DNA from: Cladocopium goreaui
Lineage: Eukaryota > Sar > Dinophyceae > Suessiales > Symbiodiniaceae
Reading direction: 5' to 3'
NCBI GenBank assembly: GCA_947184155.2
Contig: CAMXCT020000269.1
Span: 465,225 to 529,224 of the forward strand
DNA length: 64,000 bases
A model generated the notes under the pieces. It was not told the origin of the DNA. It did no database searches and worked only from the letters and a program-made list of their open reading frames with translations. This document shows, in pieces, positions 37,759 to 48,055 of the stretch. Position numbers and translations under genes: made by a program. Each line of letters begins with the position of its first letter. The first letter of the stretch is position 1.

Positions 37759-38461
37759 TGGACAGCCAACACCGCATTAGGGCTTGTCCTATGGTGTTCG
37801 GCGATTCTCCATATGAAATGAGCGAGGAAAATCATGTTATGAGAGCACGGTGCATCCCTTCAACCCCGGAAGATGTATGAACATATGGTGACCCCCAGTC
37901 ATCATCCATTTTAGATTGGGATTTTCCATTCTTAACTTCTTAACCATCCAGCTATGGGGTATATAGCCCCATTTATGGAAACCCCCTTGTGGTACCTTCA
38001 AATTTGAGCCGTGAAGAGCCGCCACAACTGGCCTCCATGACCAGCCATGCAGAAGGGTAGTAAGCGACTGTGTGTGGTGGAGACAATTCCTACAGTTATG
38101 GCCAGTTATGAATAAACCAGGTATAACCCAACAGTTTATTAATTATAGCGGTTTATTTGTTATGGCTAGTTATTAATTAGTTATAGCTATCGCCAGTTGT
38201 GTCTGGTATTTCGGGCCATTTTTCTGAGGCAAACACTGGATACGCTACAGTGGCACAAGGAGTTGGAAAAAAATCCCCCATGAACCCAACCCTTCAGCTA
38301 GTTGAGTCCCCCACTTCGATTTTTTTGGGGCACCACTTACCCACTACCGAAAATCCATCAACATATCCAAACACCCAAAGGTTCCACTCATTTTTTTAGG
38401 TCTATCTAATAGATCCAACAGGAAATTCATTCCGGAATTCCGGGAATGTCTTAACACCCCT
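37759..38461. other. Stretch without clear gene
   Basis: GTTATGGCTAGTTATTAATT-type words at 38090-38190. Short open frames on both strands (for example 37837-38025 minus) lack support. Confidence 0.4.
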
Positions 38462-38644
38462 TTGAATCGGTTGGAAACACGTCCTTTCAGAAAGGCAGGT
38501 TTTTTCTCATCTGCCGCTGGCCATGGGGTAGGCCTTCTTGAACAAGGTCAACCTGGCACTCCCAGCAGAGGCGAGACTTTTGTTGAAACGGCTGGAGCTG
38601 TGATCGCACAATGCGGTTGGATTTTTGACAAATCAAAGATATGA
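38462..38644 (+). CDS. Exon-like open frame, unknown
   Basis: 60 codons starting TTG, so no real start. The part after an acceptor-like GGCAG|G at about 38497 is GC-richer and protein-like (GLLEQGQPGTPSRGETFVET, then AGAVIAQCGWIFDKSK). Ends TGA. No family recognised. Confidence 0.35.
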   Translation: MNRLETRPFRKAGFFSSAAGHGVGLLEQGQPGTPSRGETFVETAGAVIAQCGWIFDKSKI

Positions 38645-38809
38645 TTAGTAGTTATGGCTATTAACATCTATTAACTATGGATAGTAGCATCCTAAAATAA
38701 TGGGTAAATAATGGTAAAATGATGGTAAATGATGGTAACCAATCAACTAAAATAATGGGTAAATCCTAAAATGGGTAATAGGTTTAGTAACATGAATATC
38801 TGGTCGGTG

Positions 38810-38913
38810 GTTTGGAACATGAATTTTGTATTATTTTTATGACTTTCCATTCAGTTGGGAATAATAATCCCAATTGACTAATATTTTTCAGAGGGGCTGA
38901 AATCACCAACCAG
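38810..38913. repeat. Family B element (B7)
   Basis: CTGGTCGGTGGTTTGGAACA to ATCACCAACCAG. Flanked by ATGATGGTAAA words at 38700-38760 and 38935-39005. Confidence 0.75.
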
Positions 38914-39290
38914 ATATGTTTAGTAACATCCTTAAATAATGGGTAAATGATGGTAAACCAATAAACTGATACAAAGGGGTTTAGCAAATGATGGTAAACC
39001 AATGTCAGTATGGATGAAATCCAATAAATCTTGGCAGCTTCTCAGCAGTTTATTTTATTGGAATTTGACCATGAGAATCTGGGTATTTAAACATATTTAA
39101 ACCTGGTTTACATGCAGATTTAACCATGAAAAGCACGCCCAACATGGGTCTGTCTGTGTCTGTAGGGCACCTGAAAAATTCCATGTGGGATTACATAATA
39201 TGAAATAATATGTCACTGTTCACAGAATCAACAGCGACGCCATATATTTGGGGAACTGTAAATCATCATGGACATATCATCTGATTGGTG

Positions 39291-39384
39291 GTTTCAATCA
39301 TTTTTTGTTCATAATATATGGGATAATCCTTCCCATTGACTAATAGTGACTAATATTTTTCAATATGGTTAAAACCACCAACCC
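39291..39384. repeat. Family B element (B8)
   Basis: CTGATTGGTGGTTTCAATCA to AAACCACCAACCC. The left end has lost the GT after CTG. Confidence 0.65.
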
Positions 39385-39849
39385 GTCATTTTTTTCAATG
39401 GACCCTGACTTCCGGAATGTAACAGTTGGAACCAGAAGGTAGATAGTTGATCCTGCAGGATGGGGCCCCCAGTCGAGCGATGGCCTTCAGTTGAGATTCA
39501 TTTCTGTGGCTGAATGAAAACTCTGGTTTATGGTAGATATAACGAGCGATATAACGAACTAGTAGTCATGGGGGTAAACCAGTTCGTTTATCCTTTATCC
39601 TGTTCGAAGGAAGTTTAGAAGTCAAACTTCCGACAATATGGACAGATGAAAAGCAGAGCAGGGAAGAGGCAGAGAGAAGAGAAAGATTAGAAGAAAGAAG
39701 AGTAAGAAGAAAGAAGATGCAGATGCGTGAAAAGGTAGGAAAGTCGCGAAACACTGTGTTTTTCCAATGATTTGGGTCTCCGGAGGGTCGAAAAGTAGGC
39801 TCGCTAAAGCGGCGGGTGCGGAGCCAGCTGGCCAGATGAGAGATGAAAA
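39385..39849. other. Purine-rich non-coding stretch
   Basis: AGAAGAAAGAAGA-type run at 39655-39725. Minus-strand Phe/Leu/Ser frames are taken as shadows of it. No gene seen. Confidence 0.45.
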
Positions 39850-40110
39850 ATTGCATGCCGTTGTGGCGCGAAGCACATTTGCAAGTCAAAATGTACAAAG
39901 CACACCACGTTCGGACCACTTTTGGAAGTTGAGATGTTGAAAAAGTGCACGCCGTTGTGGCGCGAAGCACATTTCCACGTAGAAATGTACAAAACACCTC
40001 AGTGTCGGACCACTTTTGGAAGTTACGATGTCGAAGAAGTGCACGCCGCTGTGGCGCGAAGCACATTTCCAAGTCAAAATGTTAAAAAAAATGGGGTTTG
40101 GACCACTTTT
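39850..40110. repeat. Three units of about 93 bp
   Basis: GTTGTGGCGCGAAGCACATT recurs near 39863, 39955 and 40049, each followed by AAGTCAAAATGT and GGACCACTTTTGGA. This is unrelated in sequence to the 93-bp units at 15-17 kb. Confidence 0.8.
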
Positions 40111-40450
40111 GGACGTTCAGATCTCGTTTCGCGTGGCAGGCGCAAGGGATTGTGCACCGTGTCAAAAGTGAGCAAAACGTGAGGGTTTTGTAGCATTTCC
40201 AAAAACGATGGCAGGCGTGGGACATTTGAAGAGGATCTGCAAAGATGCATTTCGCCTGGCAGGCGCAGTACAAGAGACATGTTCATCAGAGATGTTAGGA
40301 GGCCAGGGCGCTGATTTCCTGAGAGGGGTTGCATTTTGGAGCATCAGATATGTCGATTTCCTAAGATGATTTTGCGTGACAGGTGCAGCACTTCGTATGA
40401 CCTGGCATCTATTTTTCGTGGCAGGCGCAATATACTTTCGACAGGTGGAG
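40111..40450. repeat. Diverged repeat with TGGCAGGCGCA motif
   Basis: TTTCGCGTGGCAGGCGCA and variants occur near 40125, 40249, 40369 and 40416, with variable spacers. Confidence 0.6.
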
Positions 40451-40514
40451 TGGAAAAATCGCACAACGCATTGGTACGAGGCCGTCAGCGCTGCACTCAA
40501 CTTTCCATATTGGA

Positions 40515-40797
40515 AGGAAGTCTCGCAGAATTGCTTTGTTTTTGATGTTGTCAAGTTTATAAATTGAAGAAGTCTCGCATAATTGCTTCGTTTTGGATGT
40601 TCTCAAGTTTAAAAATTGAGGAAGTCTCGCAGAATTGCTTTGTTTTGGATGTCGTCAACATTGAAAAATGAAGAAGTCTCGCAGAATTGCTTCATTTTTG
40701 ATGTTGTCAACTTTGAAAAATGAGGAAGTCACGCAGAATTGCTGCATTTTTGATGTCGTCAACTTTGAAAAATGAAGAAGTCTCGCAGAAAAGTTCG
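40515..40797. repeat. Minisatellite, six units of about 52 bp
   Basis: GAAGTCTCGCAGAATTGCTT then TTTGATGTTGTCAACTTT in each unit. Confidence 0.85.
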
Positions 40798-40809
40798 GTT
40801 TTCAATCTT

Positions 40810-41190
40810 GCAGATAGACAGGTAGATAGACAGACAGACAGACCGAGAGATAGATAGATAAGTAGATAAGTAGATAGATAGATAGATAGATAGGTAGATA
40901 CATGGATAGATAGCTAGATAGATAGCTAGATAGATAGATAGATAGCTAGATAGATAGCTAGATAGATCGATAGATAGCTAGCTAGATAGATAGATAGGTA
41001 GATAGTTAGATAGATAGATAGACAGATAGATGGATAGATAGATAGGTAGATAGTTAGATAGATAGATAGATAGATAGGTAATTAGATGAAAGAGAGAGAG
41101 AGAGAGATAGATCGATAGATAGATAGATACATAGCAGATAGGTTGGTAAGTGGGTAGATAGTCAGAGAAAGAGAGAGAAAGAGAGGAGAC
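40810..41190. repeat. GATA tetranucleotide tract
   Basis: TAGATAGATAGCTAGATAGA words over 300 bp, then AGAGAGAGAG. The Tyr/Leu/Ser minus-strand frame is an artefact. Confidence 0.95.
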
Positions 41191-41304
41191 CCCAAGCACC
41201 TTTCAGTCCATCAGTGGCTTCGCTCTGCCATCCCTGATTCACAACAACCAACCTCTCCTATAGGTTTCCTATTTTTGAAACTTCCGCCACCGCCTTGTGC
41301 GGTA

Positions 41305-41395
41305 CTACTGGTATAAGTACCGTAAACCATAGTGAAATAAGAGTTATGTGGCCCCCAACTTAGCGATTTCCTTTTGGGGGGCCCACTTTGTGTCA
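41305..41395. repeat. Family C fragment
   Basis: ACCGTAAACCATAGTGAAAT to GGGGGGCCCACTTTGTG, the right half of family C. Confidence 0.55.
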
Positions 41396-41650
41396 TTTCG
41401 CCAGATCCCATGAGAGTTGCTGCAAATCTCAGGTAATTTGGGGCGAAACACGAGGTTTGTTTGCAGCAGCAGATCAGTTTGCAGATCTCAGTTTGAACAT
41501 GGCTTAACATTGGTGAATAATGGGATGATAATGGGATATACCCAGCACTTTTGCTGGTTATTTTCTCATTTCCCATTGATTTCCATTTGGAACTAAAGGA
41601 ACTAAAGGACTACCCTCTGGTAAATGTAGACATGTACATGTTGACTGGTC
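41396..41650. other. Non-coding stretch
   Basis: One lone family-A end (TACCCTCTGGTAAATG) lies at 41610-41625. No gene. Confidence 0.4.
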
Positions 41651-41654
41651 AGGA

Positions 41655-41735
41655 CGGTCAGGGCCTCGGTTGTGCACGCGAAAACCGACTCGGCTGTGCA
41701 CGCGAGAAACCAACTCAGTTGTGCACGCGGATGCT
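41655..41735. repeat. Three units with GTTGTGCACGCG
   Basis: CGGTTGTGCACGCGAAAACC and two close copies, about 27 bp apart. Confidence 0.75.
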
Positions 41736-41744
41736 GGTGTCCTT

Positions 41745-41930
41745 TTGATGGTGATGATGGTGATGATGATGATGATGACGACGATGACGATGATGATGAT
41801 GATGATGACGATGACGCTGACGATGACGACAATGAAGATGATGACGACGATGATGATGTTGATGATGATGAAGATGGTGATTGATGATGACGATTGATGA
41901 TGACGATTGATGACGATTGATGACGATGAT
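41745..41930. repeat. GATGATGAC trinucleotide tract
   Basis: GAT/GAC codon-like units give poly-Asp in one frame and poly-Met, Ile or Ser in others. No unique flank suggests a protein. Confidence 0.9.
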
Positions 41931-42241
41931 GCCTGTGTCAGCTGGACAGCAAGAAAGATGATAAGTTTTCTGTGCCTGTGGGTGCACAGGAACATGAACG
42001 TTATTACCCTACCCCACCCCATCCCACCCCTCCCCACCCCACCGGCAACTGATCATGAAAGAGCAGTGCCTGTGCTTGCTGGACAGCAAGAAAGATTATA
42101 AGGTTGCTGTGCCTGTGTGTGCACAGGAACATGAATGTTATTACTACCTCACCCCACCCCACCCCACCCCAACACACCGGTAACTGATCATGAAAGAGCA
42201 GTGCCTGTGTCTGCTGGACAGCAAGAAAGATAATGATGTTA
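41931..42241. repeat. Two and a third units of about 136 bp
   Basis: GCCTGTGTCAGCTGGACAGC-type starts at 41931, 42068 and 42203. Each unit has CAGGAACATGAA, a CCCCACCCC run and AACTGATCATGAAAGAGCA. Confidence 0.8.
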
Positions 42242-42284
42242 ACGAGGGGCTAATTCACCCCCCGAAGGCGTACAACCGAGACAC

Positions 42285-42358
42285 TTTTGTGTGCGCAAGT
42301 GAGTCAGAATCCTGTGTGCGCAGCTGAGTCAGTTTTGTGTGTGCAAGTGAGTCGCTGA
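42285..42358. repeat. Three units of GTGTGCGCAAGTGAGTCA
   Basis: Short imperfect tandem just before the next exon candidate. Confidence 0.7.
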
Positions 42359-42512
42359 TCGTCAGGACCGTGGAGATGATTATACTGGACAGACATTGCC
42401 TGGCATTTATCTCTTGGAACCTTCCGAAGATACATTCCACATCACAATCCGACGTCGAGGTGAACTTCATTTGGAGGTCACGCGGACTCAGTTCCCTTTA
42501 GCACACCATTAG
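42351..42512 (+). CDS. Exon-like open frame (first of a pair), unknown protein
   Basis: 54 open codons between two stops. Normal protein composition (GQTLPGIYLLEPSEDTFHIT, IRRRGELHLEVTRTQFPL), GC-richer than the flanks and free of palindromic elements. It may belong with 42626-42808, 110 bp downstream on the same strand in a different frame, which would need an intron. No family recognised. Confidence 0.4.
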   Translation, partial: VADRQDRGDDYTGQTLPGIYLLEPSEDTFHITIRRRGELHLEVTRTQFPLAHH

Positions 42513-42625
42513 CAGCTGGAACGTTCAACAATAGCCAGGGCAAGACCGTTCGAAGCCAGGGCCACACGATCGACGGTGCTCGTCCCCCCTACTTCAGCTG
42601 AGATGTCTACAGTCAACACCTTTAT

Positions 42626-42808
42626 ATGATATTAGGACGTGCCCAAGCTCTGGAATATTCCTTGTTCCGCAATTTTCCAACGACAGAGAATGGTGAAGCG
42701 GACTGGTCGCTGTTTGAGAGCGGGCCGCAGTACATGGCCGATTTTCTGAATCGCCTGGAGGTGGAGAGACACCACAAAATGTTACACCAAGAGATGTGCA
42801 TAAGTTAG
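42626..42808 (+). CDS. Short ORF or last exon, 60 codons
   Basis: ATG-started frame ending TAG. The translation is convincing for its length (RAQALEYSLFRNFPTTENGE, ADFLNRLEVERHHKMLHQEM). No domain recognised. Together with 42351-42512 it probably marks a host gene with short exons. Confidence 0.42.
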   Translation: MILGRAQALEYSLFRNFPTTENGEADWSLFESGPQYMADFLNRLEVERHHKMLHQEMCIS

Positions 42809-43739
42809 TGTAACATATACACTTACCATCACACATAAGTATTACATAAGTTAGTAAGATGTGTTTATGGAAAAAACCATTACCATCTAAGTCTGCAGAG
42901 ATGTGTTGATCCCCAGGTGCGATCGCTCACGCGGCGCTTGGCGGGTGAAACGGCAGGCGGGAACAATCAGGAGAGTTGGATAGATATTGGGTGGATAGAA
43001 CGGTTGGATAGATAAGTATAAGATCTATAGAAACTTGATTTTGTTTGGATAGTTTGGGATGTTTCATTATAGGTTGATAGGTGAAGATTTATAGAAGCCT
43101 GATCTTTGTTTGGGATGGAATTCTGTATAAGAAGATATTACCAGGTGTACTACTTGAACTTAGAAGTAAGGTATGCATCCTGGTATATTCATGCACTGGT
43201 GTATTGCCATTACCCATTTGATTTGTAGAGATTACCATTTATTAAAATTTGTCCGCAATGTTTTTTGTTGGTGAATACCCTAAGGATCCGTTTAGTCTAT
43301 TCAGGATTAGGACATATTTTAGCCTATATAGCCTATTAGCTCAAAAATAATTTGTTTATAATAAACCTATTGAGTAAAGGTTATGTGGAAACAAGCGCCA
43401 TTGAAACACGCGTTATAGGAATCATCCTTAGTAAAGGTTATTAGTCCTTATTATGAGAACAAGCGCCATTGAAAAGGTTACGTGGAAACTTCAGCGCCGG
43501 AGTCTCTCCAAAAAAAAGTGGGCCACATTCAGTCCATTCCCACAGAAGATGGGTCTGGCTGAAAATGGGGTATACCCCCAATTATAGTGGTATACTATTT
43601 AGTGGTATTTTAATTGGGGAAACTTATGACTAACCAACTAAAAAATACTATACGATACCAACTATGGAAAGTTGTTTAGTATACCAATTAATACGGAAAC
43701 TGATGACTAACCAAGCGATTTAGTGGTGTACTATTTTCA
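42809..43739. other. AT-rich stretch with short duplications
   Basis: GGATAGATAAGTATAAGATC / TAGGTGAAGATTTATAGAAG-type repeats at 43005-43105. AACAAGCGCCATTGAAA occurs twice (about 43391 and 43459). GAAACTTATGACTAACCAA and its variant are near 43620 and 43690. No gene seen. Confidence 0.5.
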
Positions 43740-43919
43740 ATGAAGACGCTTCCATCTTTGTTCCAAGGCGACACAAACGAAGCACTGGGTTTTGGAGATC
43801 TGGAAGTCACAGTCATGGAGCACCTGCACCACCGCCATAGGGAGGAGAAGAATATTCCAATTCTCCCAGGTCTACAGTTCTACAGTTGGTTGATGAGTTG
43901 GGAATTTCACACCCTTTAA
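43740..43919 (+). CDS. Small ORF, 59 codons, unknown
   Basis: ATG to TAA. Balanced composition (LFQGDTNEALGFGDLEVTVM, EHLHHRHREEKNIPILPG), GC-rich centre and an AT-rich flank. It may be an exon joined to 43937-44032. No family recognised. Confidence 0.38.
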   Translation: MKTLPSLFQGDTNEALGFGDLEVTVMEHLHHRHREEKNIPILPGLQFYSWLMSWEFHTL

Positions 43920-43936
43920 TTGGGGATTATCAAAAA

Positions 43937-44032
43937 TACCCCGGAGAATCACGTTCTTCACCAACCAGTGGAAGAAGTCCATTCCTCAAAGGATTCACCC
44001 GCGCAGTGATCCTCCATTTCTCACAGGCCTAA
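43937..44032 (+). CDS. Exon-like open frame, unknown
   Basis: 31 codons ending TAA (ESRSSPTSGRSPFLKGFTRA, VILHFSQA). It follows 43740-43919 on the same strand, 17 bp after its stop and in a different frame. Confidence 0.3.
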   Translation, partial: YPGESRSSPTSGRSPFLKGFTRAVILHFSQA

Positions 44033-44252
44033 GCCTACTGACCCAACGGAATGAACCACCAAGCAAATCTAGTGCTAATGGTTTAATAAATGGTTTGGAC
44101 TCTCTAAGAGAGAGATATATATATATATACATTATCCTAGAAACCAGAGTACATCCCATAGATTACCACCAAAAACAACGAGTTATGTCCTAGATGTTTA
44201 TGATAAATCATTGTAGCTCATGATGGACAAATCGTTACAATTCATGATATTT

Positions 44253-44412
44253 AATCAATGGCCATTCCAGGATCCTAAATTGGAGGTATTTACCATATAT
44301 AAGGCCTATTTATTCAGGCTTATGTAAGGGAATATCCCCACAATTCATATGGCTCAAAATATGGTACGTTTACGTACCTCCATGTATTGGATCCTGAAGA
44401 TCTCCCATTGAT
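44253..44412. repeat. Family D element (D4)
   Basis: ATCAATGGCCATTCCAGGAT to TTGGATCCTGAAGATCTCCC. Complete. Confidence 0.75.
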
Positions 44413-44637
44413 CAAGGGTTTCCCAAGTCACTAGTATTATAGGTTAACCCATGCTGACTTGGGGATCCACCAATTTGAAGGAACCCATGGCAGATAAATG
44501 GTGTACTAACTAAGAGAAAAATCCGGTTGATGGTAGGTATGTCTATATCGAATTGGCTGTAAAAAAAGTAAACTTAATTATGGTGAATGTAAAACCAACT
44601 GTTGTGTTTGATTTTTTTGTTAATGGGGATATTTAGG
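44413..44637. other. Non-coding stretch
   Basis: AT-rich, no gene or complete element. Confidence 0.4.
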
Positions 44638-44808
44638 ATATACCATCTGGTTATTCAATGTAGCTATAAGAAAATCACCATTTTGTTCATGGTAAATCAT
44701 CGTTTCTATCATCTGCAAGCCATGGCTGCCAGGTCCGCCAGTCGTGCCGCTCCCCACCTTGCTGGCAGAGATGATGCCGGAGAGGTGGTAATCCCCAGTT
44801 TTATGTAG
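44638..44808 (+). CDS. Partial family-A end followed by a GC-rich exon-like end
   Basis: A left family-A end (TACCATCTGGTTATTC) starts at 44641. The piece 44719-44808 is GC-rich, follows CTGCAAG| and reads MAARSASRAAPHLAGRDDAG then EVVIPSF before TAG. It may be a last exon. Confidence 0.28.
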   Translation: MYHLVIQCSYKKITILFMVNHRFYHLQAMAARSASRAAPHLAGRDDAGEVVIPSFM

Positions 44809-44821
44809 TTTTTAATCATGG

Positions 44822-44925
44822 TACCCTCTGGTAAAATAAAACAACTATGGAACATATTTTTTAATAGGTAAATCAACTATTTCTATGGGCCAGTTTCAAT
44901 AGCTATGTTAGTTTACCAGAGGGTA
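44822..44925. repeat. Family A element (A16)
   Basis: TACCCTCTGGTAAAATAAAA to TTAGTTTACCAGAGGGTA. Complete. Confidence 0.8.
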
Positions 44926-45653
44926 TATCATGGCTATATGATGGTTACATCATGATTATAAGGTATCTTAATGTATCTTATATCATGGTGTTAAATATAG
45001 TGTAAACACAAATGGTGTTTAGCTAATATTAGTTAGGTGCTTAACTCGAAATATTTTGATTTGTGTTTGCAGTGCCCTTTGATTATGGTTATACTACGTT
45101 ATATGTCATATCCCTCTATAAACCCTTCAGTTATTGGAGTTGTGTTCACCAAGTTGGCTAACGAAACTGGGTGCCCCACCCCGCGGAGAGGACTTACGAT
45201 CCTCCAACTAGGGGGGCTCCTGGAGTTGTGAAGTATCAAAGATAGGAAGTATTTAAGATACATGATGGAATGATGGAGATTAATTATTTTTTGATGATAG
45301 GAGATCATGATCAATTCCGATTATCTATTGATGATATATACTTGATGATAATTATAATTGGAATAATGGAATAGACATTGGATAGAAATGGGATTGAAGC
45401 AATGAATGGGAATGATTCATGCAATATAAATGAACGATCAATGTGATACAATGGGATTCATGGTGCCTTTCCAGTGAGTTTGCAATCAGAATTTACAGGA
45501 GTAAATGGTAGTGACTGGTATTGATGTGTACCAAAATCCCATGGTTTATCATGACCTTTTTATTGAAGAGACCATTTTGGGGGTATCCGGGTATCCCTCA
45601 TACCAAAATCTCCCAGAATTGAGTGAAGGGGAAAGTTTGAGAAAAACCTATAT
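44926..45653. other. AT-rich stretch with family C fragment
   Basis: A family C right half lies at about 45105-45185 (TCACCAAGTTGGCTAACGAA). ATGATGAT-type words occur at 45260-45360. No gene seen. Confidence 0.45.
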
Positions 45654-45872
45654 TTGAATCATTCTATTCTGCACAACTTTCCTTTGAATGCATTGAAAGT
45701 ACTGCCATCCTTCAACTCTTGGACGAACATGGACTGTTCCAGTCGCTTTTTCTGCGACCATTTTGAAAAAGATACACTACTAGGATTTTTGTCCGCATTG
45801 ATTAAGGACAGTGATGTTGAAGTTTGGTTTGTATCCCCTTGGTTTGGCTGGCAAATCCACTTGGATGGATGA
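45654..45872 (+). CDS. Hypothetical open frame, 72 codons
   Basis: The frame ends TGA and has ordinary composition (FNSWTNMDCSSRFFCDHFEK, LGFLSALIKDSDVEVWFV). The first codon is not ATG. Nothing recognised. Confidence 0.25.
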   Translation: MNHSILHNFPLNALKVLPSFNSWTNMDCSSRFFCDHFEKDTLLGFLSALIKDSDVEVWFVSPWFGWQIHLDG

Positions 45873-45945
45873 GGTGTCCCTTAAAATCCCTAAAGAGTCT
45901 CTCGAAAGGTTCGAAAAAATGCCCAAATCACGGAAAATGTGAAGG

Positions 45946-46032
45946 TGACCTCACTATAATCATAGTTAGTAAGGGGAATCATCCCCAAATGGCCTTAATT
46001 CAGGTCAGTGAAATATTGTAATTTACCCAGAT
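45946..46032. repeat. Family H element (H4), 5' truncated
   Basis: Begins in the middle (GACCTCACTATAATCATAGT) and has the complete right end AATTTACCCAGAT. Confidence 0.7.
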
Positions 46033-46446
46033 ATTCATAACTTCATAACATGAAGCCAGATCTTTTGTTGCTTGATGATCGTTTACGGGGGTTTTACAGA
46101 ATACATTGGCGATGTTCATCCATCAATGGAATCCCTATTAACCAACAACGCGTATATTGGTGAAATGAAGCTTTGGTTCTCCATATATATATATATATTA
46201 ATTACCAATAGTATTAACCTATTAACCAACAAGGATTTCTAGGTAAATGTTCTCCAAAGTGGCAGGGTGAGCCACCGATGTTGACACGTTGAGCAGCAAA
46301 AAAAGCAGTGGCTGCGATCTAGCCATGTGGGTTGATGATGAGTTCGGGGATTTTGGTTCTACCCAATCTGCTTGGTGGTGACTGGAACATTGGTGAAATG
46401 TATGGGATAATGATGGTTAATGATAGTTAATCATGGTTAATAATCA
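46033..46446. other. Non-coding stretch
   Basis: TA run at 46176-46198 and a partial family-B start (TGCTTGGTGGTGACTGGAAC) at 46369-46388. No gene. Confidence 0.45.
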
Positions 46447-46554
46447 CTGGTTGGTGGTTTGGAACATGAATTTTATGACTTTCCATATATTGGGAATGTC
46501 ATAATTCCAACTGACGTTCATATTTTTCAGAGGGGTAGGTCAACCACCAACCAG
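46447..46554. repeat. Family B element (B9)
   Basis: CTGGTTGGTGG to AACCACCAACCAG. Complete. Confidence 0.8.
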
Positions 46555-46822
46555 CAATATATTAGGGATTCTAATCCAATAGGGAAATCCCTATAAACCA
46601 ACCAGTAGAATCAATGATAGAGGGATTTTGAACACTGCTCTGTTGGATTTGGGGCTTAATAGTCTTGAACTAAAGCCATGATATACTTGGATCAGTTGAA
46701 CCGTGTCAGAAAGCCATGTTTTTCCGGCCAAATGCATGTTATTTGTGTGTTCTGATTAACAGTCAAAGCGTTCTTGTCATGTGCCATCCAATTTGTCGTC
46801 ATTCTTTGGGGATTATACTTCC

Positions 46823-46920
46823 CCATATGCTCCATGGTGCTGGAATATTTACCAGCATTTGCTCAACAAAATCACCCATTTGTGTAGGTACATATACCAG
46901 CACTATGGAGCATATGGGTA
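46823..46920. repeat. Family G element (G2)
   Basis: CCATATGCTCCATGGTGCTG to CAGCACTATGGAGCATATGG. Complete. Confidence 0.75.
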
Positions 46921-47187
46921 TATGTCTATCTATTTGTTTGTCTTTCCATCTAGTCTACATTCATTACATTACATATGTATACATACATAATAGAATATAA
47001 TAGATTATTCTGGGTTTACATATTATACATATCTGTCTATACCATATCTTTCCATCTATCATGAATCACACGTACATACATGTATAGTATTGAACACAAC
47101 CATGTAAAGTATTGAAACCCAATATACCCCCTCAAAATCAAAAAAACGCACCTCGTGAAATTTAACCATGTACAGTATTCCATCCAT

Positions 47188-47382
47188 CTATCTGTCATCC
47201 TGAGTCATCCTGTATCGATGATATTTCAGACCACATGACAGGACACCCTGGGACCGGGGACCCGGGACGCCACGAGGCGGATGACTCTTCCCAAACTCAC
47301 GGCCTTCAAAGACATGTGCGCAGCGGCGCGTAGCGGCGTAGCGGCGTAGCCCGCGCTGGGGTTCACCATCTATGGCAACCAT
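47188..47382 (-). CDS. GC-rich exon-like island
   Basis: The part 47230-47380 is much richer in GC than its surroundings. The minus strand reads RYAATRRCAHVFEGREFGKS then HPPRGVPGPRSQG without a stop. GGCGCGTAGCGGCGTAGCGGC is a short internal repeat. The plus strand has stops early. It lies just left of element C5. Confidence 0.3.
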   Translation of the reverse strand: MVAIDGEPQRGLRRYAATRRCAHVFEGREFGKSHPPRGVPGPRSQGVLSCGLKYHRYRMTQDDR

Positions 47383-47397
47383 CCAATGGGAGAATCA

Positions 47398-47532
47398 TAC
47401 AAGGTGATGCCCCCCCGTTATCAGTCGGTTTATAATCCCCAGTAACTATAGATATGACCCCCTAATCACCCCTAGTGAAATTGGACTTATGTTCACCAAC
47501 TTAGCGATTCCGAACTGGGGCACCACCTTGTA
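47398..47532. repeat. Family C element (C5)
   Basis: TACAAGGTGATGCCCCCC to TGGGGCACCACCTTGTA. Complete. Confidence 0.8.
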
Positions 47533-47593
47533 AAGGAACATGCTCTCAGTTCACCCGTTTGAAATTTTGGGGAGAAATTCAGAAAATGACTTG

Positions 47594-47714
47594 CTGCTTG
47601 GTGGTGACTGGTTTCCATGGAATTTTGAATGACTTTCCATACTTTAGGAATTTCATCATCCCAACTGACGAACTCCATGATTTTTCGGAGGGATAGGTTG
47701 AAACCACCAACCAG
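47594..47714. repeat. Family B element (B10)
   Basis: CTGCTTGGTGGTGACTGGTT to AAACCACCAACCAG. The left end lacks GT right after CTG. Confidence 0.7.
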
Positions 47715-48055
47715 ATTGGATATTCACATCACTATGGAGGTTTCCTGCTTGTCATGGTGATACCCCAAGCTGGATGGTTTATTTCATGGAACATCCAACC
47801 AAAAACTGGATGATGACTGGGGGTAGCCCTTGGTTGCGGAAACCTCCAGAAATATTTCATGGGATGATGGGATTCTATGGATGTATGGAATCCATGTATG
47901 GAATCGTTGGTAACCCATTGAATATGTAGCACTGGTTGCTGGTTTCAAAATAGCATTGAAACTCATCCCGGAATCCGTTCTAGATTAGATTTCAGTCTTG
48001 TACATGTTTCTTTTTGTGAAGACCTTTCGGCTACACTCGGTGTAGTTTTTGATGA
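47715..48055. other. Upstream region of the Ubl-LRR gene
   Basis: Contains GGAATCCATGTATGGAATCG and other short duplications. No promoter motif recognised, which fits dinoflagellates, where TATA boxes are not the rule. Confidence 0.4.

Noticed and set aside
41670..42037. Poly-Asp, poly-Ser, poly-His and poly-Ile frames
   Set aside because: Products of the GAT/GAC tract read in different frames, without a unique protein context.
44250..44412. TATGGCTCAAAA as a dinoflagellate spliced-leader relic
   Set aside because: The similarity is only a few bases and belongs to family D's inner sequence. No other part of the leader is present.
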